From positions 1 through 43,761 of the forward strand of contig JBBRNO010000042.1 in assembly GCA_038230275.1 (NCBI GenBank): a stretch of DNA of 43,761 bases, given 5' to 3'. The translations under genes and the position numbers were made by a program. The notes below the pieces were generated by a model. It saw only the letters and a list, made by a program, of their open reading frames with translations. It did no database searches and was not told the origin of the DNA. The DNA comes from JANXXV01 sp038230275. GTDB taxonomy: Bacteria > Acidobacteriota > Terriglobia > Bryobacterales > Bryobacteraceae. Shown here piece after piece: positions 20,720 through 31,593 of the stretch (its first letter is position 1; each line of letters begins with the position of its first letter).

Positions 20720-21306
20720 CGGAACACGCTCCAAAGCACCGCGATGGAACCGGTGCCGCATGCCAGCAGCACCCAAGCCCACCCATATCGCGGACGCGAG
20801 GCCAGCCATAGCCAGAGCCCAGAGGCGCAGAAGGACAGCAGCGTCCACATAGCAATCTCGTTCCACCAGGCCCAAAGTTGAACTAATCGCGGAGCGCCGT
20901 CATCGCCGGGAGTTTCCGCGTGGATGTCTTCCAGGAAGAGCCAGACGCTGTTGTGGATTTCTTCCAGGCGGAGGCGACCCTCCTTTTCGAGTACCACCAC
21001 CCGGCGGATCCCGTTAACGTTATAAAAGTCCAGCAGCAGGTGATTGTCGGCGGTGTGCCGGAGATACCAGTCCGGCACGGGCCTGGCCATTGGGAGGTTG
21101 AGGGTTCGATATACCAACGCCGCCACTTCCTTATCTGTCGAGGACGGGGGCACGGCGAACGGTATGTATTGAATGGATTGCGGCGCTTTGGGCCGTTCTC
21201 CACCGGGATAAAGCGCGGCCACCAGACCCGCGATGCCGTAGACCATTAGCTGGGCAAAGGTAAGCAGTCCAGCGTAGATATGGATTTTCCGGACGGCCCA
21301 GGTCAT
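20716..21306 (-). CDS. PepSY-associated membrane protein, first of a pair
   Basis: A 196-residue protein with an N-terminal helix (KIHIYAGLLTFAQLMVYGIAGLVAALYPG), an extracytoplasmic domain (including YRTLNLPMARPVPDWYLRHT and a strand RRVVVLEKEGRL), and two C-terminal helices. Its layout is similar to the next gene, and the two together recall a split PepSY_TM protein. The ATG at 21306 is chosen because TACACT lies 10 bases before it and the helix follows directly; an open extension to 21345 has no support. Function is not assigned. Confidence 0.7.
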   Translation of the reverse strand: MTWAVRKIHIYAGLLTFAQLMVYGIAGLVAALYPGGERPKAPQSIQYIPFAVPPSSTDKEVAALVYRTLNLPMARPVPDWYLRHTADNHLLLDFYNVNGIRRVVVLEKEGRLRLEEIHNSVWLFLEDIHAETPGDDGAPRLVQLWAWWNEIAMWTLLSFCASGLWLWLASRPRYGWAWVLLACGTGSIAVLWSVFR

Positions 21307-21439
21307 CTTCGATTCCAGTGTACACGGGCCACCCCACCCCTGCATATTGTGGCCTGGAATGATGTCCCTACCGAATTTAGTGGTCTTGTCTCTTTACTTT
21401 TCCGTGAATCCAGCTTAAGATTTAGAAATCCCCCGAGTG

Positions 21440-21456
21440 GAGGGCTTCGAGCCCTC
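21440..21456 (+). promoter_or_regulatory. perfect 7-bp hairpin in the smc leader
   Basis: GAGGGCT and AGCCCTC are separated by the loop TCG. The hairpin lies 23 bases before the TTG start of smc and is not followed by a clean U tract, so it is more likely a leader structure or protein site than a terminator. A Shine-Dalgarno-like AAGGGG follows at about 21473-21478. Confidence 0.4.
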
Positions 21457-21479
21457 TCAATTCCTATTGTTTAAGGGGC

Positions 21480-24400
21480 TTGCCCAAGTTGCTGAAACTC
21501 AAGCGCGTTGAAATCCAAGGTTTCAAGTCATTCTGCGATAAGTCTGAGATGCGGTTCCACGGGTCTGGCATCGCTGCCGTGGTGGGTCCGAATGGATGCG
21601 GCAAGTCTAACCTGAGCGATGCGATCAGTTGGGTTCTGGGCGAGCAATCGGCCAAGAGCCTGCGCGGAAGCCGCATGGAAGACGTGATTTTCGCCGGCAC
21701 CCGCGATCGCAAACCGCTTGGGATGGCGTCGGTCACCATCACGATGGCAGACCCTGCCGTGAACGCGGAATTCCCTTCAAAGACCTCGCCGGACGGCGAA
21801 ACCAAGCCCCAGGAAATCACCATCACCCGTCGCCTGTACCGCTCCGGTGAGAGTGAGTATCTGATTAACGGCCGCAATGCGCGGCTGCGGGATATTCAGG
21901 ACATCTTCATGGGTTCCGGCCTTGGACCGGAGAGCTACGCCATCATTGAACAGGGCCGCATCGGTCAGATTCTGAGTACGAAACCGCAGGACCGCCGTGC
22001 GGTGATTGAAGAAGCCGCCGGCGTCACGCGCTTCAAGACGAAGAAGCGTTTGGCCGAAGCAAAGCTGGAAGGCGCGAAACAGAACCTGACTCGCGTGTTC
22101 GACATTTTAGAGGAAGTCAGCCGGCAGGTGAATTCGCTGAAACGTCAGGCCGCCAAAGCGAAACGCTATGACGAACTGAAGACGGAGATGGTGGAGCAGT
22201 TGCGCCGGGCGCTGACCGGCCGCTTCCGTATGGTGGAGCGCGAGGCCGTTAAGACAGCGCTTGATCTCAACGTGGCCAGCAGTGAACTGCAGAAATTTAC
22301 CGAACAGGTAGGCGAGAAAGAGAAAGAGCAGGCGCAGTTCCAGGCGCAGTGTTACAGCATGGAAGCGCTGCTGACGGAGGCGCGTAAGCAGCTTTCCGAA
22401 CAGCGCGTGGAAGCGGAACGTACGCGCGGCAAACTGCAGACGCAGGCAAGCCAGATTGGCTCCATTGAGCAGCGGCTTACCAACGGAGAGTCGGAATCGC
22501 AACAACTGGAAAAGCGCTTCGTTCAGCAACAGTTGGAGTTGGACGCGCATTCGCAGCAGCTGGTGGAATTGGAACAGCAGACCGAAGCTGCGCGCGCTGC
22601 CCTGACCGCAAAGAACGAAGAGCGCGAAACTTTGCAGGGGCTGTTGCGCGACCGGGAACGGCTGATGGAAACCTCCCGTCAGCAAGTGCTGCGGCTACTG
22701 GGTGAGGCTTCGTCGTTAAAGAACCAATTGGCGCAAATCGACCAATACCTGGTGGGCATTGAGCGAGACATGGCGCGATCGCAGAAGGAAGCGGAAGGCG
22801 CCGGGGCTGATCTGGAGCGGTTGGAGAAGGTGAAGGCCGAACTCTCCGCACGCATGAGCGCGCGCCAGATGGAGTTGCAATCCATTGCTGAGCAGCGCCG
22901 CAATGTGGATGAGGATTTGTCCATACGGAAGACCAAGGCGGCGGAGAGCCGCAAGAAGCTGGATGAGCTTCGCAACTCCACGTCTCGATTGAAGGCGCGC
23001 AAGGATTCGCTGGGCGAAATTATTTCGCACCGCGCCTACACCACCGAGTCCGTGAAGCGGTTGTTCACGGCGGTGGAGCGCGGGCAGGCTCAGGATTTGA
23101 AGCCTTCCGGCGTGCTGGCGGATTTTGTCGAAGTGGACGCCGCCTATGAGAAGGCCACCGAAGAGTTTCTGCACGAAGAGCTGGAATACGTTGTGGTGAA
23201 GGATTGGAGCCAGGCGGATCGCGGCATCGATTTGATGCGCGGTGACATGGATGGCCGGGCGACGTTTCTGGTTCATCCCAGTGGCGGCGACGAGATTCCG
23301 AAAGCGCCGCAGCCAGACCCGGTGCTTGGACCGGAGACGGGAATTATTGGCCGGTTGAGCAGTGTGCTGCGGCTTACGAACGGGCTGACGAATGCGCCGG
23401 CGGAATTGTTGCCGCGCCTGGCGCGCTGCTTCCTGGCTGAGAATCGCGCATCGGCACAGCGATTGGCGTTGCAATATCCAGACATCTATTTCCTGCTTCC
23501 CGACGGCATCTGCTACCACGGATACGCGGTCAGCGGTGGCAAGAAGACGGGCAGTGGCCCGCTGGCACTGAAGCGGGAATTGCGCGAAATTACGGCGCAG
23601 CTGCAGACCAGCCAAAGTGAGTTTGATCGAACGCAATCGATGCTGCGGGATTTGGAAGACGACATAGCGCGGCTGACGGAAGACATGGAACGGCTCCGCG
23701 GCATGCAGCAGACGCAGGAGAAAGACGCGCTGGCCATCGATCATGAAATGCGGAAAATGGGCGAAGAGTTTTCCCGTGCGAACTCACGGTTATCGTTGGC
23801 GCGGCTGGAATTGCAGCGGCTGACGCAGGAAAATGAACGTTCGCGGGCCAAGCGTGAAGAGACTGGACAAGCGGTGGCCGCCAAAGAAAGTGGACGCGCG
23901 GAGCAGGAGCAGGCGCTGGCCGACGCCAGGGCTTCGCTGGAAGAATTCCGTCAGGAGTCCGTTCGCATCGGGGAAGAGCACGCCGCTCTGCGGGTGGATC
24001 TGGCCGGATTTGAAGAGCGCCGGCGGTCTGAACAAGCCGCCCGGATGCGGGTGGAAAATCAGGTTCGCGACGTGGCGCACCGCCGGCAGGAACTCACCCG
24101 TGAGATGGAGCGGCTGGGTGTCGAGAAGGCGCGGCTGCTGTCCGACAACATTGAACTGGACGCGCGGGCGTCAACTTTGGCCGAACAGATTGCGCAGAGT
24201 GACGCAACCGTAGCGGAAATGGCGGCACAGGAAGCAGGGCTTCGCGCCGCGCTGCAAGGCGCCGAGGATTTGCTGCGACAGTTCCGTTTGGAAGTGCAGG
24301 CGGCGGGCGAAAAGCGTTCGCTGGTTGAACTGGAGTTGGTAAAGCGCCAGAGTGAACTGAAGTACCTGCAAGAGACTTGCCGCAAGGAACTAAACGCCAG

Positions 24401-25142
24401 CCTGGATGAGATGGCGCAAACCGAAGAGACCGTGCTGGACGAAGATGGTTTGGCGGAAGCCGAGCAGCGCTACCAGGAAGTGCGGGCGAAGATTGAAGCT
24501 CTGGGGCCGGTCAATACCCAGGCACTGCAGGAGTTTGAAGAAGCGCAGCAGCGCTATGACTTCCTGAACGCACAGCGCCAGGATCTGCTGGACTCGATTC
24601 GAGATACCGAGAAGGCGATTCACGAAATCGATGCCGAGTCGCGCAAACGGTTCGCCGAAGCCTTCGAAATCATCAACGGACATTTCCGTGAAATGTTTAA
24701 AACATTGTTTGGCGGCGGTGTTGGCGAGATGCGATTGAACGATGAAGCCAATCTCTCTGAATCGGGCATCGATATTGTGGCCTCGCCTCCGGGCAAGAAA
24801 CTGCAGAGCGTACTGCTGCTTTCCGGTGGCGAGCGCGCGCTTACGGCCATGGCGTTGTTGATGGCCATCTTCCGCTATTCGCCCAGCCCCTTCTGTATCC
24901 TGGACGAGGTGGACGCTCCACTGGACGAAGCGAACATTGAGCGGCTCACGCGGCTGATTAAGGACATGTCGCACCAGACACAGTTCATCGTCATCACTCA
25001 CGCCAAGCGGACCATGGAATCGGCGCAGGCGCTGTATGGGGTAACCATGCAGGAACAGGGCGTGTCAAAACTGGTGTCGGTGAAGTTCAATCCGCTTCCT
25101 GAGAAAGTGAAAGTGGCCGAACCGGAGTTAGTGGCCGTCTAG
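21480..25142 (+). CDS. smc: chromosome partition protein SMC
   Basis: The 1220-residue SMC ATPase that, with ScpA and ScpB, compacts and segregates the chromosome. The N-terminal head has Walker A GPNGCGKSN (36-44) and the Q-loop region (EQSAKSLRG). Two long coiled coils flank a hinge at about 520-680 (VLADFVEVDAAYEKATEEF; later GYAVSGGKKTGSGPL). The C-terminal head has the ABC signature LSGGERALT (1114-1122), Walker B FCILDEVDAPLDEAN and the switch His in IVITHAKRTM. The start is TTG with AAGGGG upstream. The length is normal. scpA and scpB are not in the window. A PepSY pair lies divergently upstream. Confidence 0.96.
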   Translation: MPKLLKLKRVEIQGFKSFCDKSEMRFHGSGIAAVVGPNGCGKSNLSDAISWVLGEQSAKSLRGSRMEDVIFAGTRDRKPLGMASVTITMADPAVNAEFPSKTSPDGETKPQEITITRRLYRSGESEYLINGRNARLRDIQDIFMGSGLGPESYAIIEQGRIGQILSTKPQDRRAVIEEAAGVTRFKTKKRLAEAKLEGAKQNLTRVFDILEEVSRQVNSLKRQAAKAKRYDELKTEMVEQLRRALTGRFRMVEREAVKTALDLNVASSELQKFTEQVGEKEKEQAQFQAQCYSMEALLTEARKQLSEQRVEAERTRGKLQTQASQIGSIEQRLTNGESESQQLEKRFVQQQLELDAHSQQLVELEQQTEAARAALTAKNEERETLQGLLRDRERLMETSRQQVLRLLGEASSLKNQLAQIDQYLVGIERDMARSQKEAEGAGADLERLEKVKAELSARMSARQMELQSIAEQRRNVDEDLSIRKTKAAESRKKLDELRNSTSRLKARKDSLGEIISHRAYTTESVKRLFTAVERGQAQDLKPSGVLADFVEVDAAYEKATEEFLHEELEYVVVKDWSQADRGIDLMRGDMDGRATFLVHPSGGDEIPKAPQPDPVLGPETGIIGRLSSVLRLTNGLTNAPAELLPRLARCFLAENRASAQRLALQYPDIYFLLPDGICYHGYAVSGGKKTGSGPLALKRELREITAQLQTSQSEFDRTQSMLRDLEDDIARLTEDMERLRGMQQTQEKDALAIDHEMRKMGEEFSRANSRLSLARLELQRLTQENERSRAKREETGQAVAAKESGRAEQEQALADARASLEEFRQESVRIGEEHAALRVDLAGFEERRRSEQAARMRVENQVRDVAHRRQELTREMERLGVEKARLLSDNIELDARASTLAEQIAQSDATVAEMAAQEAGLRAALQGAEDLLRQFRLEVQAAGEKRSLVELELVKRQSELKYLQETCRKELNASLDEMAQTEETVLDEDGLAEAEQRYQEVRAKIEALGPVNTQALQEFEEAQQRYDFLNAQRQDLLDSIRDTEKAIHEIDAESRKRFAEAFEIINGHFREMFKTLFGGGVGEMRLNDEANLSESGIDIVASPPGKKLQSVLLLSGGERALTAMALLMAIFRYSPSPFCILDEVDAPLDEANIERLTRLIKDMSHQTQFIVITHAKRTMESAQALYGVTMQEQGVSKLVSVKFNPLPEKVKVAEPELVAV

Positions 25143-25159
25143 ACTTTCGCAGCGCCCGC

Positions 25160-25165
25160 TAGAAT
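25160..25165 (+). promoter_or_regulatory. TAGAAT box 6 bases before the transglutaminase gene
   Basis: TAGAAT ends six bases before the ATG at 25172 in the 29-base gap after smc. GGAG lies within those six bases, too close to the start to act well. A leaderless transcript is predicted. Confidence 0.45.
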
Positions 25166-25171
25166 TGGAGT

Positions 25172-27241
25172 ATGGACCGTGTAGAACGTTTTTTCGAGTT
25201 CTCACTGCTCGGACTGCTGGCTAGCGGGTATCTGGCCGTGGTGGGTTCCGGCTATCTGGATCTGCCGGCAACGCTGCTTACCGCTGCGGGGCTCATCCTC
25301 CGCGCGTTGCTGGTGGCGGGCGTGGTGCGGTTCCAGTTTTCCGCCACCTGGATCAACGCCATTACGCTGCTGTACATTGGCTTCTTCCCGCTGGACTATT
25401 TGTATGTTTCGCGGGAGTTCATTCCCGCCACGGTCCACCTATTGTGCTATCTGGCGGTGCTGCGGATTCTATCGGCGCGCACCAATCGCGACTACTTTTT
25501 CGTCAAGGTGATCGCGTTTCTGGAATTACTGGCCGCCTCGATACTGTCGGCGAATCTTAGTTTTTTTGTCTTCCTGGCGTCTTTTCTGGTGTTCGGCGTG
25601 GCCACGTTTTCCAGCTCGGAAATCCGGCGATCCAGCCAGATGCCCGCGCGCCAGGTGCGCGGAACCATGCGTACGTTTCACTGGCGTCTGGCCACCTTAA
25701 CTGCTGTAACGACGGCGGGGATTCTGCTGATGACTGGCGGCCTTTTCTTCCTCTTGCCCCGCACCGCGCGCGCCGCTTTCCAGCATCTGGTTCCGCAGCG
25801 CTATCACCTGCCCGGCTTTTCCAATGAAGTGACGTTGGGGCAGATCGGCGAGATTCAGACACACTCCAACACCGTGATGCACATTCGCGTGGAGGGCCCG
25901 GAGCGGCCGACGGCGCTGAAGTGGCGCGGTGCGGCCATGGGAGATTTCGACGGCAGGCGCTGGTTCAATCGTCCGGTTCCCGGAGAGGTGCTGCGCGCCT
26001 CGAACGGGTTGGTGATGCTGGGCGAGCGCCGCCAATCGCGCCGCCCAGGCCGCTACATCAGCTATGAAGTGAACGTGAAAGCGGTTGATTCCGACGCGCT
26101 TTTCTTCACCGGCGTCCCGGAGTTTCTGCGCACGGACATGCCGTTCATCCTACGCACTCCGACCGGCGGTTTCCGTACCGGGCTTGGCGCTACGGACGGT
26201 ATGCATTACTTCGGCTACAGCCACATGGTGAATTCGGATGCCGAACCGCTGGGGCCCATGGCCAGGCAGGCGTATCTGCGGCTGCCGCGGTATGATCCGA
26301 AAATTGCATTGCTTGCCAGAGAGGTCACAGCCGGCCTGCGGACTGACACGGACCGCGCGAGTGTATTGGAACAGCACCTGCGGACGAACTACGGATACAC
26401 GCTGCAGCTTCTGAGTGAACCTGTGGCCGATCCACTGGCGCATTTTCTCTTCGTGCGCCGCCGGGGACATTGCGAATATTTCGCCTCCTCCATGGCAGTG
26501 ATGTTGCGAACTTTGGGAATTCCCTCCCGCGTGGTCACCGGGTTTCAAAGCGGCGTCTTTAATCCGATGACCGGCTGGCAAATCATCCGCGGCTCAGACG
26601 CGCACAGTTGGGTGGAAGCCTATCTTCCGGAGGATGGTTGGACCACCTACGATCCCACTCCTCCGAATCAGAATCAGGCGCTGGCCGGGTGGATGCCGCG
26701 GCTGGGGCTGTATCTGGATGCGGCGGAAACCTTTTGGGAAGAGTGGGTGCTCAACTACAATCTGGAACGCCAATTGAACCTGGCGGCGCATGTGGAGAGC
26801 AGCACTCGGGTTGCGCGGATCAACTGGTACGAGCGTCTGACTGCCTGGTTTCGCACGGAGTTCAACGCGCGCCTCGTGCAGCGGTGGATCGCCATTGGCG
26901 CCGGAATCATTGCCATCGCGGTGGCGCTGATTCTCTACGGTCCCGTTTGCTGGCGATGGTGGATTACGCAACGCCGCGTGATGCGAATCCGCTGCGGGCA
27001 GGTGGGGGCCAGCGACGCGTCTATTCTTTACGGGCGCATGCTGGCCATCCTAAAGAGCCGTGGATTTGAGAAGCCCGCCTGGCTAACGCCGATGGAGTTC
27101 GCCCGCATTCTGCCGGACCCCGGAACGGCGGCGACCGTTGAGAAACTGACCGGCGCCTACAACCAGCTGCGCTTCGGGGGTGAGCCGGCGGCAGGTGTGA
27201 AGATGCTGGCTTTGCTACACGATCTGGAAGCTGGTGTCTGA
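25172..27241 (+). CDS. TgpA-type membrane transglutaminase-like protein
   Basis: A 689-residue inner-membrane protein. Residues about 5-200 contain six or more membrane helices (DUF3488), followed by a periplasmic part with a transglutaminase-like core in which Cys434 (RRGHCEYFASS), His478 (SDAHSWVEAY) and Asp494 (TTYDPTPPN) form the catalytic triad. One more helix (about 580-602) and a cytoplasmic tail of DUF4129 character follow. TgpA proteins are essential in some pseudomonads, but their substrate is not established. The usual neighbours, a MoxR ATPase and a DUF58 protein, are missing. It lies behind smc and overlaps the VapB-like gene by one base if that gene starts at 27241. Confidence 0.9.
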   Translation: MDRVERFFEFSLLGLLASGYLAVVGSGYLDLPATLLTAAGLILRALLVAGVVRFQFSATWINAITLLYIGFFPLDYLYVSREFIPATVHLLCYLAVLRILSARTNRDYFFVKVIAFLELLAASILSANLSFFVFLASFLVFGVATFSSSEIRRSSQMPARQVRGTMRTFHWRLATLTAVTTAGILLMTGGLFFLLPRTARAAFQHLVPQRYHLPGFSNEVTLGQIGEIQTHSNTVMHIRVEGPERPTALKWRGAAMGDFDGRRWFNRPVPGEVLRASNGLVMLGERRQSRRPGRYISYEVNVKAVDSDALFFTGVPEFLRTDMPFILRTPTGGFRTGLGATDGMHYFGYSHMVNSDAEPLGPMARQAYLRLPRYDPKIALLAREVTAGLRTDTDRASVLEQHLRTNYGYTLQLLSEPVADPLAHFLFVRRRGHCEYFASSMAVMLRTLGIPSRVVTGFQSGVFNPMTGWQIIRGSDAHSWVEAYLPEDGWTTYDPTPPNQNQALAGWMPRLGLYLDAAETFWEEWVLNYNLERQLNLAAHVESSTRVARINWYERLTAWFRTEFNARLVQRWIAIGAGIIAIAVALILYGPVCWRWWITQRRVMRIRCGQVGASDASILYGRMLAILKSRGFEKPAWLTPMEFARILPDPGTAATVEKLTGAYNQLRFGGEPAAGVKMLALLHDLEAGV

Positions 27242-27489
27242 TGCCGTATGAATGTATGGTATCTTTTGGTATGATCACTCAACGAGAAGAGATGCAGAAG
27301 GTGACGGTGATGCTACCGAAGCGCTTGCTTGAGGATGCGACGCAGAGTATTGGTTTGGGCATTACTCCGGCAATCAGAAAAGGATTGGAAGCCATTGTGG
27401 CCGCGGAAGCTCTCAAACGGCTGCGGCTGCGGCGCGGGAAAGTCCGGTTCTCCATCAACGTCGATGAGTTGAGGAAAGACAGGGATTGA
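27241..27489 (+). CDS. vapB: VapB-like antitoxin (ribbon-helix-helix type)
   Basis: The conserved part (from residue 18 of the longest frame) reads QKVTVMLPKRLLEDATQ, a ribbon-helix-helix start, followed by a helix and a charged C-terminal tail that would bind the toxin. The longest frame starts at 27241 on the transglutaminase stop (TGATG). Starts at 27271, which has TATCTT five bases upstream, or at 27292 are at least as likely and would give about 72 or 65 residues. The stop overlaps the start of the PIN gene (TTGA). RHH antitoxins usually repress their own operon. Confidence 0.75.
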   Translation: MPYECMVSFGMITQREEMQKVTVMLPKRLLEDATQSIGLGITPAIRKGLEAIVAAEALKRLRLRRGKVRFSINVDELRKDRD

Positions 27490-27860
27490 TCTGCGCCGAT
27501 ACCAACTGCTGGATCGCGTATCTGTCGGGGGATGAGGGACAGGACGTGGGCATACTCGACCACGCGGTGATTCATGGTGCGGTTGTGATGGCCCCCGTCG
27601 TCCTCTCCGAACTCCTCAGCGATCCTTCGCTCGAAGCGCAGGACGAAGCGAACCTTTGTGCAATCCGTATGATGGAAATGCCGCCCGGCTATTGGGAACG
27701 GGCTGGAAAACTGCGGGCCTTGCTGATTGCCAAGCGGATGAAGCCCAGACTCGCGGATACGCTGATCGCGCAAATCTGCATCGACAACGATATCCCGCTC
27801 ATCACACGCGACAAAGACTTCCGTCATTTCGCAAAGCACGGCGGCCTGCGGCTGCTGTGA
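27486..27860 (+). CDS. vapC: VapC-like PIN-domain ribonuclease toxin
   Basis: A 124-residue PIN-domain protein that would cleave RNA (tRNA or rRNA in known cases) and is held in check by the preceding antitoxin. The acidic metal site is complete: Asp5 (CADTNCW), Glu42 (VVLSELLSD), Asp91 (RLADTLIAQ) and Asp109/Asp111 (ITRDKDF). The start codon is a TTG that overlaps the antitoxin stop. Its end lies three bases from the end of the convergent GMC oxidoreductase gene. The pair appears intact. Confidence 0.87.
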   Translation: MICADTNCWIAYLSGDEGQDVGILDHAVIHGAVVMAPVVLSELLSDPSLEAQDEANLCAIRMMEMPPGYWERAGKLRALLIAKRMKPRLADTLIAQICIDNDIPLITRDKDFRHFAKHGGLRLL

Positions 27861-27863
27861 CCT

Positions 27864-29510
<1,647 letters not shown>

Positions 29511-29511
29511 A

Positions 29512-30036
29512 TTAAACCTGATGCTCCGGATGAGTGCAGCCTTTGAACTCTTTCAGAAAGGTGTTGCCGTGCCAGCCAAGTTCAGAGATAAGCCCTTCGC
29601 GAGTGCTGTAGTAGGCGTCAATGGTGGAATCTTTCGCCAGCTTGAAGAACTTGCCGCCTGCGCTTGTGGTCTCCCTGCTTACCGGAGTAAGAATCGCCAC
29701 TTGCTGTTCCTGCGTCAGCGACCGGAACGTCCGGCCTTCGTTCAACCATTGCAATCCAGCCAACCATTGCTTCTTGAACGCAGCGTTCTTCGCCGCCACC
29801 GCATCCAGAATGAGCGGCACTCCCGCGTCGGATGCACCCGGGGTCTCAGAGCGCGGAATGATCAGATCTACCAGCACCGCGGTAAGCGCCAACTCGTCCG
29901 CGCTAAAGGCCACAGGCTTGGCAGCCTTTTTCACCTGAACTAGATCTCCGGAGCCGTGTTCATGCTGTGCATACACCGCCTGCGACGCTGCCGCCGCTAC
30001 GATCAACGCCTTCAACGCATCCCGTCTGCTGTTCAT
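29512..30036 (-). CDS. gluconate 2-dehydrogenase subunit 3 family protein, Tat-exported
   Basis: A 174-residue small subunit. The N-terminus has a twin-arginine signal (MNSRRDALKALIVAAAASQA). The rest shows the subunit-3 family features: LTAVLVDLIIPRSETPGASDAGVPLILD, then the helical LAGLQWLNEGRTFRSLTQEQQ, and LGWHGNTFLKEFKGCTHPEHQ at the end. Its role is to guide or stabilise the GMC flavoprotein, and in such pairs it carries the only Tat signal. TATAAT lies nine bases before the ATG, and the recQ start is just 17 bases away on the other strand. Confidence 0.9.
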   Translation of the reverse strand: MNSRRDALKALIVAAAASQAVYAQHEHGSGDLVQVKKAAKPVAFSADELALTAVLVDLIIPRSETPGASDAGVPLILDAVAAKNAAFKKQWLAGLQWLNEGRTFRSLTQEQQVAILTPVSRETTSAGGKFFKLAKDSTIDAYYSTREGLISELGWHGNTFLKEFKGCTHPEHQV

Positions 30037-30045
30037 GATGCGACA

Positions 30046-30051
30046 ATTATA
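30046..30051 (-). promoter_or_regulatory. consensus TATAAT box 9 bases before the subunit-3 gene
   Basis: TATAAT on the minus strand sits within the 17-base gap between the divergent starts of the dehydrogenase operon (30036) and recQ (30054). A transcript from it would begin within a few bases of the ATG. Confidence 0.5.
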
Positions 30052-30053
30052 TC

Positions 30054-31580
30054 TTGATTACGGAAGTGAATCTGCACGCCGCGCTGCGTCGTTATTGGGG
30101 TTACGACGGCTTCCGGCCCATGCAGGAACGGATCGTTACCAGCATTCTGGCGGGTAACGACGTGGCCGTGGTGATGCCCACTGGTGGCGGCAAGTCGCTC
30201 TGTTACCAGTTGCCCGCCGCCGCAACCGAGGGCACTGCGATAGTCATCTCGCCGTTGATCGCACTGATGCAGGATCAGGCGGCGCACCTGGCGCAGATGG
30301 GGATTCCGGCGGCAATTCTGAACAGCACTTTCACGCAGGCCGAACAATCCAGCATTATCCGTTCGGCGATACAGGGCGCGTACCGTTTGCTCTATCTCTC
30401 GCCCGAAAGGCTCGCGCGGCCGGACACCATAGACTGGTTGTCCCGCGTTCCCGTCTCCTTCTTCGCCATCGACGAAGCGCATTGCATCTCCGAATGGGGC
30501 CATGAGTTTCGCCCGGAATACCGGCAACTGAGCCGTCTGCGCGATTTGTTTCCCGATAAGCCCATCGCCGCGTTTACGGCCAGCGCCACCCAGCCAGTGC
30601 GGCACGACATTCTGCAACAGCTGAAGCTTCGGCAGCCGCACAAATACATTCTCAGTTTTCACCGGCCGAACCTGCGATACCTGGTGAAGTTATGCGATTC
30701 CAAGACGCAGCCGAAGATGTTGCTGGCGGCGCTCGACGAACATACCGGAAGCAACGCGATCGTGTACGCGCCAACCATCAAGACCGTGGAAGCGACGGTG
30801 GCCTTCCTGAAATCGAACGGAATTCCGGCGATTGCCTATCACGGCAAGATGGAGAATTCCCTGCGGCAACGGAATCAAGAACTATGGATGTCGGAAGAAG
30901 TGCCAGTGCTGGTGGGCACGCTGGCATTCGGGTTGGGCATCAACAAACCTTCCGTGCGAACAGTGATCCATCTTTCCATGCCGAAGTCGATTGAGCAGTA
31001 TTACCAGGAAGCGGGGCGCGCCGGACGCGACGGATTGCCGGCTGACTGCGCGCTGCTGTGGCAGAAGAAAGACGCCGGGCTGCTGGCGCATTTCACGGAG
31101 CAACTAACCGATCCCCGCGAGCGTGATAATGCCTGGGACCGCTATCGCATCATCCGCCGTTATGTGGAATCGGAGCGGTGCCGGCATCATCAGATCTGCA
31201 TGCATTTCGGGGAGACGCCCAAGTGGGTGGAGTGCGGGATGTGCGATGTCTGCCGCTCCGTGCCGGGTTGGTTCACCGGGAAAGCGCCGGTTCGCACAAA
31301 GATTTCCATCGCGCCGGTGCCTGCTCCGGTGCGCACGCCAAGGCCACTGCAGGATAGCGATGAAGGCCTGGTGGCGCACATGAAGAAGTGGCGGCGTGAT
31401 CTGGCGCAGGCGCGCGGAATTCCCGCGTTTATGATTTTGCACGACACCACGCTGCTGGATTTGTGCCGCAAGGAACCGCGCGATGTGAGTGAGCTGCTAC
31501 ACGTCAGTGGGATCGGCGAGCGGAAGGCGGAGCTTTACGGCGCGCAGATTTTGAAGGCGCTGACCGGGTTTCACAAATGA
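30054..31580 (+). CDS. recQ: RecQ-family ATP-dependent DNA helicase
   Basis: A 508-residue 3'-5' DNA helicase for recombination and replication-fork repair. Motif 0 (RYWGYDGFRPMQ), Walker A PTGGGKS (42-48), DEAH box (140-143, AIDEAHCISEWGH) and motif VI (YYQEAGRAGRDG) are intact. The zinc-binding domain has its Cys residues in ESERCRHHQICMHF and CGMCDVC. An HRDC-like segment forms the C-terminus (MILHDTTLLDLCRKEPRD to IGERKAELYG). The winged-helix RQC part looks short or absent, and the protein is about 100 residues shorter than E. coli RecQ. The TTG start (30054) has no ribosome site; a GTG at 30066 is an alternative. Confidence 0.93.
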   Translation: MITEVNLHAALRRYWGYDGFRPMQERIVTSILAGNDVAVVMPTGGGKSLCYQLPAAATEGTAIVISPLIALMQDQAAHLAQMGIPAAILNSTFTQAEQSSIIRSAIQGAYRLLYLSPERLARPDTIDWLSRVPVSFFAIDEAHCISEWGHEFRPEYRQLSRLRDLFPDKPIAAFTASATQPVRHDILQQLKLRQPHKYILSFHRPNLRYLVKLCDSKTQPKMLLAALDEHTGSNAIVYAPTIKTVEATVAFLKSNGIPAIAYHGKMENSLRQRNQELWMSEEVPVLVGTLAFGLGINKPSVRTVIHLSMPKSIEQYYQEAGRAGRDGLPADCALLWQKKDAGLLAHFTEQLTDPRERDNAWDRYRIIRRYVESERCRHHQICMHFGETPKWVECGMCDVCRSVPGWFTGKAPVRTKISIAPVPAPVRTPRPLQDSDEGLVAHMKKWRRDLAQARGIPAFMILHDTTLLDLCRKEPRDVSELLHVSGIGERKAELYGAQILKALTGFHK

Positions 31581-31593
31581 TCGGGTTTCGAAA

